This document shows positions 21,928 through 33,911 of a DNA stretch of 64,000 bases, one piece after another. The translations under genes were made by a program, and so were the position numbers. The notes under the pieces are model-generated. The model was given only the letters and a program-made list of their open reading frames with translations. It was not told the origin of the DNA and ran no database searches. Position 1 is the first letter of the stretch, and each line of letters opens with the position of its first letter. Origin of the DNA: Pomphorhynchus laevis (Eukaryota > Acanthocephala > Palaeacanthocephala > Echinorhynchida > Pomphorhynchidae); NCBI GenBank assembly GCA_012934845.2, contig WNNJ02001917.1, positions 22,056 through 86,055 on the forward strand, in the 5' to 3' direction.

Positions 21928-23180
21928 GATTGAATGACGTGGTACAAGGAATTGGCAGAAATAGTATAATACATAATAAACAACTATATTATAATAATCC
22001 AGTTAAACGCAAACCAAGAAGTCATGGTGATAAAAGGAATAGGAAAAATAGAGTTAAAAATATTAAATATAGAAACAGAATGGAAACAGAATGCAATTGT
22101 AAAAGTCTTAGTTTTGATAAAATAAATGAACATATATGTACCCATAATCTAGAATTAATTGAAAATTGTGAATTAAGAAAGCTGCTATCAAAAGGGTATA
22201 AATATAGATTAAATAATAACAACGACAAAAATAAAATTTACAATTCGTTATATAATAACTTAAATGATTACTTTAGTAAGCTGATTAATAGTGAAAGCTC
22301 GAATATATCTAAGATAAAAATTTGGAAAGATTATATATTTGATAAAATTAAAAATAAAATGAAAATAACAAACAATTATAAAAGGAAAGATAAAATTAAT
22401 AAAGATATGTATAAAGAACTTACTAAATTAAAGGATAACTATATAATAACAACTATTGATAAAGCTAGTAATAACTTTGTCTTCATATGCAAAAAGCTTT
22501 ATTATGATATATTAATGAAAGAGGTTAATTCTAATGATTTAAATGTAAATCCAACATATGAACGTAGTGAGTTGAGTTTAGAAACAATTATTACAAGTCA
22601 CTGTTCTATAATGGATAAAAAGGGTATAAAGGTTGAATTAGATAATAAAACTATACCTATATTATATTTGATTCCAAAATTACATAAAAATCCAATAAAA
22701 CCTAGGTTCATATGTAGTGCGTTTAAATGTACATTAAAACCACTTTCTGTCTATATGAATAAAATACTTAAAGTAATTAAAGCACACTTTAAAAAATATT
22801 GCAAGGTAATCGAAATTAATACTGGTATAAAACACTATTTCAGTATTAATTCTACAAAAGAATTTTTAGAACAGACAAAAGGAATAAATTTTCAAAATAT
22901 AAATACATACGATTTTAGTACGCTTTATACAAATCTAGATTTAGTAGATATTAAAGAAGCGTTAGTAAAATTAATTAATCTTATATTCGGAAAAAGATAT
23001 ACATATATATGTTATAATAATTATAACGCCTATCTAACAAAAATTAAACCATCAAGTAAATATAAATATATGGATAAAATTGAATTAATAGAATCTTTAA
23101 ATATTTTGATAAATCAAAATTATTTAAAAGCAGGGACATCTATATTTAAACAAGTAAAAGGTGTTCCAAATGGGTGGTAA
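21891..23180 (+). pseudogene. PLE reverse transcriptase, N-terminal and palm part
   Basis: 429 codons. The first half is a basic linker (PVKRKPRSHGDKRNRKN, then ECNCKSLSFDKINEHICTHN). RT motifs follow: TIDKASNNFVFICKK, LYLIPKLHKNPIKPRFICSA (fingers), and NTYDFSTLYTNLD (motif A, catalytic D). The frame ends at KQVKGVPNGW, just at motif B (normally GVPMGGNSSP), and continues in the overlapping frame at 23161. The order and motifs are those of Penelope-like RTs, which are related to telomerase. Confidence 0.85.
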
Positions 23181-23697
23181 TAGTTGCCCAATTATAGCTG
23201 ACCTGTTTTTAAGCTTTATAGAATATGAATTTGTTCATAACTGTGTAAAAACTAAATCTAAACAATATAAATATATGAAATATATGTTTCGATACATTGA
23301 TGATATATGTGTATTTAATTCTAATAATTTTTATTCAATTAGTGAGCACATTTATCCAGAAAGCCTTATTCTTAACAAAACCAATATTAATGATAAAGGT
23401 GTATATCTAGATATGAACATTAAATTAACATCAACTAAAACTACTATTAATTTATATCGTAAAGATGACATATTTAAATTTACAAGCAACATATTTTTGC
23501 ATGAGCATTCATGCATACTATATAATATAAAATATAATACATTTAATAATGAAATTTTAAGAATTGCAACAATATGTAATGATATTGGCTTTCTTCAAAA
23601 TCATTTAAATAATTTAATAGATACATATTTTAAAACTAGGTTACTATATAAATATCATCAAACAGAAAATAGTAAAATATATAAATCAACACAATAA
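23161..23697 (+). pseudogene. PLE reverse transcriptase, catalytic YIDD and thumb part
   Basis: Begins at GGNSCPIIADLFLSFIEYEF (motif B) and contains MFRYIDDICVFN (motif C, two catalytic aspartates). The conserved thumb follows: NIKLTSTKTTINLYRKDD, FLHEHSCILYN, RIATICNDIGFLQNHL, ending KYHQTENSKIYKSTQ. It overlaps the previous frame by 20 bp and is offset by one frame change. No C-terminal GIY-YIG follows; the next sequence is the 3' untranslated region. Confidence 0.85.
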
Positions 23698-23794
23698 TAT
23701 AAAGAATAAATTTAAACTCTTAAGTGGCAAATTTTTATGGATGAATAATAAATAATATACTTTGTATTAGAATAAGATACTAGATAGTTTTATC

Positions 23795-23897
23795 AGAGGA
23801 AATACATCATTAGCATGTATTTGACCCCGCTGCTATGTTGTGTAGAGGAGTTGGGGGCCGAAACCTGATAGCATAGCAGTTCCTCCTGATGACCTCT
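23795..23897 (+). ncRNA. Candidate structured RNA at PLE 3' end (single unit)
   Basis: The best-context copy, following an RT gene. AGAGG (23795-23799) pairs with CCTCT (23893-23897). AAATACAT and ATGTATTT form an 8-bp hairpin with loop CATTAGC. CCCC with GGGG, and CTGCTATG with CATAGCAG, interleave as a pseudoknot. CTGATGA is at 23886-23892. Its conservation next to four PLE 3' ends argues for function in processing or RT recognition. Confidence 0.5.
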
Positions 23898-24180
23898 AAT
23901 TCTTATTCTGATACAACATCTGTTATTTATTAGTCAATTCATAAAAATGACGTTTATTTTAAATTTAATTTTTTTTATTTTAACTTGATTTAAATTATAA
24001 AAAATCTAAAAACAATTATTAATTTTATTATTTAATTATTAAATTTTGATTTAGCATTATTATGTTTTGTTTATTTTATAATTATATTAAATACGTAGAC
24101 TCAGTTAGCTGGTTTAATTCACTCAAAATTTAACTTTTTATATTGTTTTATATCACAGTTTTTATGTCTACTTTTTTAAA

Positions 24181-24535
24181 TTTACTAAAATTAATTCAAG
24201 TCAATCAACTCAGCGCATATTAATTCCAAGGTATGCTAGCATCTAACAATATTTATTGACACTATCTAGTTTAATTAGAGAATACTTAAACATGTTTTCT
24301 TTTAAAGGAGTGAATTGATGATCAATTTCAAACAATTATGAATAATTTAATTAATCAAATTACTAAAATTAATTCGAGTCTATATCAATTCTTCCCATAT
24401 GAATTCCAAGATATGGATGCATTCAACAATATTCATTGATACTATCTTGCTCAATGAGAGAGGCCTGTTAAAAATTTTTCTTTTGAAGCAGTGAATTGAT
24501 GATCAATTTCAAACAATTAAGAATTTAATTACAAA
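24181..24535. repeat. 178-bp tandem duplication
   Basis: TTACTAAAATTAATTCAAG at 24182 recurs at 24359, and both copies end with GTGAATTGATGATCAATTTC and an A/T run. The copies differ at roughly one base in six, so the duplication is old. Confidence 0.75.
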
Positions 24536-24833
24536 AATGTAACTCGACAGTTTTTTGACATTTTAACTAACTTTTACAGCTGATAAGAAATTTCAATATT
24601 GTTATTCACATATGATTTTTGCATGGAAAATTTTCGGGTATTTACGTAAAATTTTTAGTCTTGGTAAAAATGGTTTACATTGTCAGCAAATAGTAAGAAT
24701 ATGAAGCTAATACACCGGTTTATTATTTAAAATTTGCACAGATATATACCAAAAATGGTATATATCACTGCTCTTTGAATTCTTAGCTTCTAGAAACGTC
24801 ACAATATTCTCTAAGGTATCATTTATATTGGGA
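24536..24833. other. AT-rich sequence, nothing recognised
   Basis: No coding similarity and no repeat shared with the rest of the window was seen. It lies between the old 178-bp tandem duplication and the 715-bp duplicated segment. Confidence 0.5.
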
Positions 24834-25548
24834 TTTTTTACTAATAAAGACTTTATTCCGTCACTTGCTTTAAATTATTTTGTTGAATTGAACATTTCTT
24901 TCGCTAGTTTTTAAAAATATTGCAAGATCTGGAGTTGAAATATTACACTCTAAATTCAATAAAACAGATGTTAGGTTTACTTCGTAGAGTTTGAATGCAT
25001 CAGCTTGGTTTTTAAAACGGCAAATTGACCATTAAAAGGTCTTTAGCACATTAAACGCATCATTACTTGGCTAGGCGGGTTGGAAAACATGATCCTCATA
25101 GTAGTAAATATTATCCTAAAAGTAGTATCTTATAGTGGTAAAGTTTTAATTGTATTCTCTATAGGGCAATTGTGATACCCCATCATTCTATGTTCTGGTC
25201 AGAAGTTTTCTTTGTCATGATGTTAGAATTAATTGTGAAGATATTTTCATAGTCAAATTCGCACCTTCAACACACTCTTTAATCGTCGTAGTCAAATTCG
25301 CACCTCCAACACAGTCTTTAATCGTCGTAGTCAAATTCGCACCTCCAACACACTTTTTAATCGTCTGAGGTTTGCTATGCAAATTATCAGTTGTTCTAAT
25401 CGAGACCGAAGTTGTTACTGATCGTCATGTTAGAAACTTTTTATCAACTTTTTTTATTCTTTCTGTGTATAATACAATAATGAATATTTAAAATTTATTG
25501 ATGACAATATTTTATTAAATTATATTCCTGTATTTAAAATGAAAAGTT
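24834..25548. repeat. 715-bp duplicated segment, copy 1
   Basis: Matches 52926-53640 at a constant offset of 28092 with a single visible substitution (25529) and no gaps. It starts TTTTTTACTAATAAAG and ends ATGAAAAGTT. It has no long reading frame, no terminal inverted repeats and no clear target duplication. An internal 39-bp triplet repeat is present at 25250-25366. Confidence 0.9.
25250..25366. repeat. Three 39-bp direct repeats
   Basis: The unit TAGTCAAATTCGCACCTCCA... ending TTTAATCGTCG starts at 25250, 25289 and 25328. The same triplet occurs in the second copy of the segment near 53342-53458. Confidence 0.85.
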
Positions 25549-25821
25549 ATTTAATTAATGCACAACTCACCAGCTGTGCATAAGACCTTACAAGTCACGC
25601 TTTCGAGTGCTTATGTTTTAATTGATTTTTGGTTGATTTTTCTCTTGTAAGTTTGTAAACGATGTCGTAGAAAACAAAAACTGATTGTAATCCGTCCGCT
25701 GATCAACTTAAAAAATGAGCGTTTATCCCGTTTGACGAGGTCCGCTTGCCCCGTTTGCTGGTGCCAAAATGCCCTATCCGCCGCGTCTTCGGGGGGGGGA
25801 GTCCGACCATTTTCATATCAT

Positions 25822-26187
25822 TCAGTAGGGTATCCATCTTTTCTGTGGTCTTCCTCTTAGTCTCTTTCCGTCGACCTCGATTTGAAGTGGTGCATGTGCC
25901 AGTGTGTTCATGTCTGCCCTCGATACATGTTCATACCATATCAGCCTTGATTCTCTCAGTTTGTCTGTCATGGGTGCTACGCCATCGCTTGCGGATGTCT
26001 TTGTTACAAATATGGTCTTGGCGAGTTTTCCCGCGATCCACTTTAGCATTTTCGTTTCTATATATCCAAGCTTACGCTCTGCTTCTGCTGTTATTGCCCA
26101 GCACTCAGCACCGTGAATTGTTACAGGCCGTATCACGCTTCTGTAGAACTTCGATTTGAGTCTGTCTGGCATACGTTTGTTGCACAA
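25822..26187 (-). pseudogene. RTE-like LINE C-terminal region
   Basis: 121 codons: MCNKRMPDRLKSKFYRSVIR, then HGAECWAITAEAERKL, MLKWIAGK, WYEHVSRADMNTLAHAPLQI and GKRLRGRPQKRW. This is the conserved tail after the RT in RTE-like LINEs. It is in a different frame from the RT palm piece. Confidence 0.75.
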
Positions 26188-26403
26188 GACTCCATTAGCT
26201 GCTCTCCATGTTTTCTAGCTAGCTTTGATGCGTGTGGTGACGTCTTTTGTCACTCCTCCTGTGATGGAGATGACTGATCCCAGATATTTGAACGCATTTG
26301 TTTATGGCAGAGTCACCCCTTTGACTGATATGCTTTCATCTTCATTCTGGTTCGACGTCATATACTCTGTTTTGGTTGTGTTCAGTTTCAACCCAAAACT
26401 GTG

Positions 26404-26832
26404 CTAGGTGATCATGCCATTGCTGCACATGTTGCTCGAGGTCATGTTTGTTCTTAGATACCAGCATAACATCGTCGGCATACAGGATGGTCCGACTGAG
26501 ACTGGGAATTCTCTGGATTTTCCCGCTGCTGTTAGCACACTGCTCGTAGTTCCTTTGTACAGCATCTTTACCCATTCGATAAATTCCTTCGGTACTTCTT
26601 TGCATCTCAGGGCGTACCATAAGAGCTCATGAGGGACTCTGTCGAACGCCCTCTCAAGGTCCAGAAAAGCTACATGGAGTAGCTGCATCTTCTCTCTGTG
26701 CTTTTCAAGGAATAATCTGGCTGAGTGTATTGTATCGATGGCTTCACAGTTGCGCACAAAGCCTGCCTGGCTGACAGTTAGTTTGATCTTGTCACATATT
26801 CTCTTGTCGAGCACACTCTCTAAGATCCTCAC
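26404..26832 (-). pseudogene. RTE-like LINE reverse transcriptase palm
   Basis: 142 codons from MRILESVLDKRICDKIK through AGFVRNCEAIDTIHSARLF to VAFLDLERAFDRVPHEL (motif A, catalytic D) and VSVG. The YADD motif C lies in the neighbouring frame (SRTILYADDVMLVSKNKHD, about 26480). At least one frame change separates motifs A and C. Confidence 0.8.
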
Positions 26833-28590
26833 TCATGGTTTGGCTGAGAATACGGATTGGCCGGTAGTTTTCGCAATCTACTTGGCTTCCTTTCTGCTTC
26901 CAGATTGGGATAGTTGTGCTTCAACTCCACTCTTCTGGCATCTCTTTTGCGTCAACAATCTTATAGAGAAGTTGCGTTAGCCATGGTGTTCACTCATCCG
27001 GTTTGATTTTCCAGAAGTTCGCCGCCACATCATCGGGTCCGTTGGCTTTACCCGGCTTCATCTTTATTATTGCCTCGCTGACCTCTGCCTCGTTGACTGG
27101 CTCAACTTGTGTGTTGTTTGAAGTCCCATCTGGTATCAGTGGAGGTTCGAACTCTTCTGTGAGATAGCTTTGAAATATCTTATCCATCTCAACAACAGGT
27201 CTGGTGGGTATATTAGGAATTTTCCTCGCTCATCACTGATACCATGGAACTTCTTGATGTCTGCTGCCTTCTTCCGTCTTACACAGGCTAGTCGGTACAC
27301 GCCTTTTTCTCCTCGAGTGTCGAGCTTTTAGTAACGATTATCTACGTGGTTGCTCTTAGCAATAGCAACATGTTTCCTTGCTCTTTTTTCGCTCGTTGGC
27401 ACTCATCCTTGTTATTCTACGTTTGTGCTATCCGAAAATCTTATAGGAATTTTTTACCTTCACCGCGTCGTTGACCTCTTCTGTCTAGAACCAAGTTTAT
27501 TTGTCGATGTATTGTTGACGTGGCTTGGTGAATCCGGGTATCTACTGTGCAGCTAGGTGGATCATGCAGCGAATGCGATCTAGGTGTTCTGAACTCCATG
27601 TATGCTAGGCAGTCTTATCTGGGCCAGCTCTGTCTTTTTTCCAAATTTGTCTTCTTCCCTCAGTTTCCACCACTTAATTCGGCTCGTCTTCGTTTGTTCT
27701 GTTCTCGGTTTACGGGTAGCTTTAAGTTTCAATTCGCATATCAGTGGTTTGTGTACAGTCGCTGTGGTCCTGGATGGGATTACCTTTGTGTCAAACATTG
27801 TCTTCCTGTGCTTTCGCCTCACCAGGACGAAATCAATTTGCGACTTCCTGGCTTATGTGCTCGTTTCATGGTAGTACGTATACAGGTGGCTCGGCGTTTT
27901 TGTGAAATTGGTGTTGGTGATGGCGAGGTTGTGCGTAGTTGCAAACTCTAGAAATTGTTCCCCTTCTGCGTGATTCTCACCCATTCCATATCACCATGAC
28001 ATTCACTCACGTCCGTCTGTTCAACACGGACACTCATGTCACCGGCTATGATCACATAGTCTTATTCTGGTACTTCTGCCATCTTTTCATCTATCATGCC
28101 CCATAAGGTCAGTTTCTCGTCATCAGTGCACCCTGTTTGAGGGGCGTATGCAGAGAATTAGTGGACGGTTGTTTCGCACAATACCAGCTTGATATTCATC
28201 AACCTCCCTGTGTATCGCATCACTTCGCACACTTGGTATCTGAGTATCTCCGCTACGGCAATGGCTACTCCATTACGTGCTGTCTCTGTACCCATGTAGT
28301 ACAGTTTGTACTCGTCTCCAATTTCCTTGACTTTCCTTCCATTCCATTTGGTCTCTTGAAATGAACAGATTTCAATCTTTCTCCTCTTTAGGTCAGCTGC
28401 AATCTCTCAAGATTTACCCGTCAGTGTTCCTACGTTGAGCGTCACACTCGTATGTATGTTTAGACAAGATTACTTGCGTTCCGGCAGTGTCCTTCCTTCG
28501 GGAACCCTGGCTTATTTGTCGAACAGACCGGGCCTTGTCTGAGCGCACACAGGCAGGGTTCGCCATAGCTGTCTTTTTCTCTCGCTAATG

Positions 28591-28989
28591 GATATCCAGT
28601 TAATATATAGTGGATATATCTCGCTAGATACTTTCGAAATCTTTGGATTTTTCTTTTTTCTTTTCTATCTCTCTTATAACTATTTCTCGCTGTGGCCTAG
28701 TGAGATGTTTAAAAAACATGTGGCCTATTGGGCAGCGATGTAAATGAAGAAGAGAAGCACAAGAAGTGGTTGCAAATACATTAAGAATTGTATCAATGAA
28801 AGGGGTTTATTACTGAACAGATTTTATCGTGATATTATAAAGGTACACCACATATAAATGGCCAAATTTTCAAAAGAGGATTTCGCCAAGCGGTATGTTG
28901 TAAGGTATTTCAAAGATATATGAGATGTGATTAAAACTGAAGAGTACAAGGCAAACAAATCCGATAAGATATAAACAGGACAAGATGAT
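28591..28989. other. Unassigned sequence
   Basis: Lies between the RTE-like LINE and the 3'-truncated end of LINE A copy 1. No recognisable coding sequence. It may hold whatever event removed the 3' end of LINE A copy 1. Confidence 0.4.
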
Positions 28990-30461
28990 AGAGAGAGCTG
29001 CTATGGCGGCCAACAAACGATCGTGGACAGCGATGATGTCGAGTGCCCTGCCAAGGATATGTGTGGGCGCAGTGGAGATGAGTTTGTAATTGTAGTTGAA
29101 TAAAATGTTGATGAACTGGATGGAATCGGTAGAAGAGGGGCGTCGAGGCGGATGTTAAAGTCGCCTAGAACGAGTGATGGGATGGATAACAAACAGTGGA
29201 AAGGAAATCAGCGAGTTCGGTAAAAAATAAGGAGGTAGGAGCAAATGAACCAGGACGGTATGCAATGGCGAGATCAAGAGTGATCGGGCTAGAAGAACGA
29301 CAAGTGAACAATTTTAAAGAGCAAGGACTGAAAGGAGGAGTGATTTTGCAAAAAGACGCGGGGTGACGGGCGAATGCTACAATGACGCCATAATTAGAGA
29401 ATTTAGAAGGGGATGAGCTGAAGGGGCGGATTTGACTAGTGAGCAATCAGCAGAGAACATACGGCGAATTGCGAGGTCGTCAGAATCGGAGTGCCAGGAT
29501 TCGGTGATGCAGAATATATCGATTGATTGCTTGGTGAATAGGTTGATGATGATATCGGATTTATGGAGATTAGATCTAGTGTTAAAGAGGCCGAGGCGGA
29601 AACCTTGTGTGGTGGTGAAAGGGGGTAGCGGAGAAGACTATAGGGGGAGATGGATCACCATTGAATTTTGGGGCGGGTTTGGACAACTTGAAAATTTCCG
29701 TCGATGCTTCGGATGAAGAGATATGTTTCGCCGTTTTCCTAGCGACAGGGTTTTTTCACGCGGGCAGGAGAGAGTTGAGCGATTTCGGAAGGGGTGAGAT
29801 TGGGGAAAATGCGAGTGGTTGAAGTGGACATGAGTTTAAATCGTTGGGAGAGAACAGAGGACGAGTGAGAGCAATGCTTGAAAACAAATTTCAGGAGGTG
29901 CTTAGAAGGATTATATTGAGATTTGTTTAGGCTGATGAATGCGACAGGAGAGCTGTCGTTGAAAAAGGATGGTTTAGCCGCAGGAACAAGATACGAGAGG
30001 ATGGATCTGAAGGCGGAAACATCTTGGTTGAGACGTACTCATGGGGATAAGGAAGGTGGCAAGAATGATATTAGTGACGATGGCCTAACGATAGCGAGGA
30101 GGAAAGCGTTTCCGTAAAGGAAGACGAGTGATATGAGTGGGGGGGATCATACTAGGAGAGCTGGCAGTTGAGAATATGGAGAGTAGGTTTGACGCCGCGA
30201 GACATAGAGAATAAAGATAATATAGAGGATGGCAAGCGACGTGAGGAAACGTTATGAGTGGAAGGGTCGTGGAGGTTGGTGGAGGTGATTTTGATTGATG
30301 GATGTAGGTTATTGAGAGACGAGACATAAGGAAGGGCACGGGGTTTTGGGGTGTGAAGATGACATGGGATGGGAAGTGTATATGGTGGCAAGGTCGGTGG
30401 GTGGAGAAAGAACATTGGCAACGACGGGGGTAGTTTGGGTGGACGTGTTGGAGGTTGATAT
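28990..30461 (-). mobile_element. CR1/L2-type LINE, 5' half (LINE A copy 1, part 1)
   Basis: On the minus strand, an ORF1 tail (about 30.46-29.75 kb) precedes the endonuclease: LGLFNTRSNLHKSD, DIFCITESWHSDSDD, then LVLGDFNIRLDAP and GRALDI-like boxes. It matches LINE A copy 2 closely (29012-29500 with 38145-38640). The RT and 3' end are missing beyond 29012, unusual for a LINE. Its upstream end is interrupted by Gypsy-2 and resumes at 34111. Frames are broken by several stops. Confidence 0.75.
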
Positions 30462-30664
30462 TGTCATGTACAACATGAAAGGGTTGCCGCATGACAATTA
30501 CATTGAGCAGCAATCGTTGTTTCCGTAAGGATTTCACCGGCGCTATTTATCTTGATGTATTGTATATAAACGCTCGTGTAGTTTTTGACGACTTTTTTGG
30601 TTTCTGTTTCGATCAAAAAAACATTGCTGTTGTTTCAATGAATGTTGGGAATCGGAACGTAACA
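30462..30664 (+). repeat. 5' LTR of Gypsy-2
   Basis: About 203 bp, matching 33912-34110. It starts TGTCATGTACAA and ends CGTAACA. Confidence 0.85.
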
Positions 30665-33600
30665 ACAGGCGACGAGGGTGATCATACAGAACATCTTAAT
30701 GAGTGTGTTTAGCTCGGAGTCGAAAGTCTGGTACGTCAACTATGGCAGCAGAATACGGATTTACAAAGACAACTGTTGGGGTTAATGGGACGAATGGGAA
30801 ATTCAACGACATTTTAATTCAAGCAGTTTGACATGTCAGCCGACAATTGGTGTGATTACCTGGGACAATTCAAACACATGTTATTGACAAATAGTATCAG
30901 CTGTGAGCAGCGAAGTAGACGAATTTTACTGTCCAGCTGTGAAACGGAATTATACCAACTCTTACGCAAACTGCGACCTCAATCTATGAGCGATAACATT
31001 TCGTTCAATGCCATAGTAAACGTCCTGTCTAAACATTTTGATCAACCGATACATATTGCTGCTGCACGATATATGTTCTCTCAATGTCGATTACGGACGG
31101 GTCAAACAAATATGGAGTGAATTGCAGAGGCTAAATGATTGGCAAATAAGTGCAATTTTTTCAATGCGGAAATTCGTACTGAAGAGGCCGCTATCAACGA
31201 TAGACTTAAAGATCTGTTGATTGTGCATACACCAGTTGATCAGATTCGCACACTGCTATTACAACATGACGACCCTAACCTTGATGAGGTATTGAAAATT
31301 GCAACTGAGTGGGAGATGACTCAACGTACTAAGCAATTGATGAAAGAGCCAGGAATCGAGTTAAAAGGCGATGAACAAAATGATGTGTTCAGCATTAGAG
31401 ACAGACATCAAAGAGTTTCGCAAAACGAATTAAATAATTCAAATTCTCGTTATGGATGCGGTCGCTGCGGATCCCTAAAACACACGGACGACGTTTGTTG
31501 AGCGAAAAACGTTTTGTGTCATACAAATTCGGAATGTATCCTTATCTTTGACAGCAGAAGTGGTAGAAGGAAGGTGACAACCTCTATTTTCATGCTTTCA
31601 AATTAAAATGGCCTCATGAAGTTTCGGTGTTCTTACTAACTGAAGATATAATTATGGATGAACGACTAAATCATTGGCTGGTTGGTGCATCGGATTTATT
31701 TGCAGACGCGATATGCAGTATTCGAAATTACGCAGTAAGCTTATGTATTAGTAACTCGGCCCAACCCAAGTGTATACCAGCTCGTCGCATTCCATTGGCT
31801 TTACAACAAACAGTAAAGAACGAATTAGACCGACTGATTCAAAATGAAATTATTGAGATAGTAGATACAAGAAAAGAATATGTAGTGTGGGCAAGTCCAA
31901 TAGTAATTGCTCGTAAGAAAGATAACTCTATTCAAATCTGCACAGATTTCCAGATTACAGTGAATCTATCATGCGACTCATTTGCAATTCCTAATTTCGA
32001 TGAAATCATGAAAATATCCTACGTGTTATCATATTCGGTGATTGATTTGAAGGATGCATATCTCCAGATGCAGGTCGAAGAAAAATCAAGACACCTATTA
32101 ACAATCAGCACACCGTTCGGAATTTATCGTTATCGCAGGCTTCTCTTTGGCATATCCGTAGCGCCATTGATTTTCCAGCGCTACATGTCAGAGCTTCTTG
32201 GCGATATTCCGGGAGTGGCAGTTTATCTGGATGATGTAGTAATTTCAGGCACTAACAATAATGAGCATTTGGATCGATTGAGGATGGTATCGGATAGACT
32301 GATTAAAGCATGAATCAAAACAAAAAAGAACAAATGTTTGTTCATGAAAGAAAAAATTAAAATTCTCGGCCACATACTGTGTAGAGATCAATTGGAACCA
32401 GACCCAGAAAAGCTGAGTGCAATATTGAATATGAAACATCCTAGTAACAAAACAGAAATGAGGTCGTTCCTTGGTGCAGTAAGTTACCTAGATAAATTTT
32501 TGCCCAACCTACGTTGTCGATGTTACGAATTATATGCTTTGGCCGGACAGAAAGTAATATGGAAATGGGAAGTTAAACACTCAGACGAATTTGAAATGAT
32601 TAAGAGAATCTTGCTAAACCCCAGAGCATTAGTGCCGTATGATGGCAAATTACAAATTAAAGTAATGGCAGATGCTTCCGAATCTGGATTGGGGGCCGTA
32701 TTGTTGCAAGAATCATCGAATGGAACTTATAAGCCAGTCTGCTATGCCTCTCGAACCTACGTATGGTGGCCAGGTATAAATGAAGATATAGAACACATAT
32801 AGAACATATATATTACATACGTGTCAGGCTTGTCAGCAAAACCGACGATGTGAACCTGACCATCCGATAATGAACTGGCCTATTCCGAATTCACCTTGGC
32901 AGCGTGTTCACGCTTATTTTGCTGGTCCAGTGGACGGAGAAATGTACCTGGTGATGGTATGTGCAATGGCAAAATGGCTAGAAGTTTTAAAGGTTAGTTC
33001 AACAAATGCTCAGAGTGTGATCCAAGCAATGCGTGAAGGTTTTGCGAGACAAGGTTTACCGGATGAGTTAATCGTTGATAATGGACCACCATTTCAATCG
33101 TGGGAGTTTAACAAATTTCTGGCAAATAACGGAACAAAGTTGGTTAACGTGACACCGTATCATCCAAAATCAAATGGACTTGGAGAAAGGTTTGTGGGGG
33201 TGTTGAAGCAGCGTGCATTGTCACATACACCAATCGGACAGAGACCTCTGGAAATTCAGCAAATGTTACTTTCATATAGGAATACTCCTTATGCTAGTAC
33301 GGAAAATCCCCTGCATTCATGCTCTACGGACGACGTTTATGCACAATGTTTGATCGAATACGTCCAACACCCGCGCTCACTGCGAGAAAAGCGATCGAAA
33401 AGTATAAATTCTATAAAGATACGGCAACGAAATGTCGCAGTTTTCAACCAGGACATGTCATATGGTATCGCCGTCACAAGGGAGCGTCATGGCAGTCTGC
33501 TGAAGTTACAGAGCGATCGGGATGGGTTTCGTATAAGGTTGCAAACGATAACACATCGTTCATACATTACAAAACAACAGATCCCATTCGGGTGCATGCT

Positions 33601-33911
33601 GATCAACTTCGTAATCGTGTATGTCAGGAAAGTGAGTTGAGCGAAGCGGTTGGCATTGAAAATGCCCAAACACAATGTGCACATAATGATGCGGGAAATT
33701 CGTGCTATAGTACTTCTAATGTCGGGCCAATACTAGTTGAATCCCATAACAGGAGGATACAAAACGACCAACCCTGTCAACAGTGATTCGCGCAACGAGG
33801 AGACGTTTGATGATAAGAGGACACAGCGAATCTAGAAGAATCAGTAAGACGAAGCACCCGCATTTGACGGAAACCTCAGAGATATGGATTTGATTAAATA
33901 TCGCAGAGGAG

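Larger units (their letters stand above)
21490..24115 (+). mobile_element. Penelope-like element with N-terminal GIY-YIG (Naiad-like), near full length (P4)
   Basis: A GIY-YIG endonuclease (21.63-21.93 kb) precedes the reverse transcriptase (21.9-23.7 kb), followed by a 3' region with the structured RNA (23795-23897) and a terminal TACGTAGACTCAGTTAGCTG near 24.09 kb. Canonical PLEs carry the GIY-YIG at the C-terminus; the permuted order is known from the Naiad/Chlamys group. Both protein parts keep their catalytic motifs and only a couple of frame breaks separate them, so this is the youngest PLE copy here. Fragments of the same family occur at least ten more times. Confidence 0.85.
25690..28590 (-). 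mobile_element. RTE-like LINE, broken, nearly full length
   Basis: On the minus strand the order is endonuclease (about 28.47-27.6 kb), linker and RT (about 27.2-26.4 kb), then a C-terminal region (26187-25822). The endonuclease begins VTLNVGTLTGKS and contains ICSFQETKW, NGVAIAV and VIIAGDMSVRV. The RT shows KLTVSQAGFVRNCEAID, FLDLERAFDRVPHELLWYAL and YADDVMLVSKN. The C-terminus carries WYEHVSRADMN and GKRLRGRPQKRW, typical of RTE-type elements. Multiple stops and frame changes break every part. A GC-richer 5' leader extends to about 28590. Confidence 0.8.

Noticed and set aside
24834-25548. The 715-bp repeat as a MITE
   Set aside because: No terminal inverted repeats and no matching short duplications at the two sets of flanks.
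25746-27951. Plus-strand frames over the RTE-like LINE
   Set aside because: The minus strand carries coherent endonuclease and RT motifs; plus-strand frames are antisense shadows.
29432-30712. Plus-strand frames in the LINE A copy 1 region
   Set aside because: They are complements of minus-strand LINE A coding sequence or parts of the Gypsy-2 LTR.
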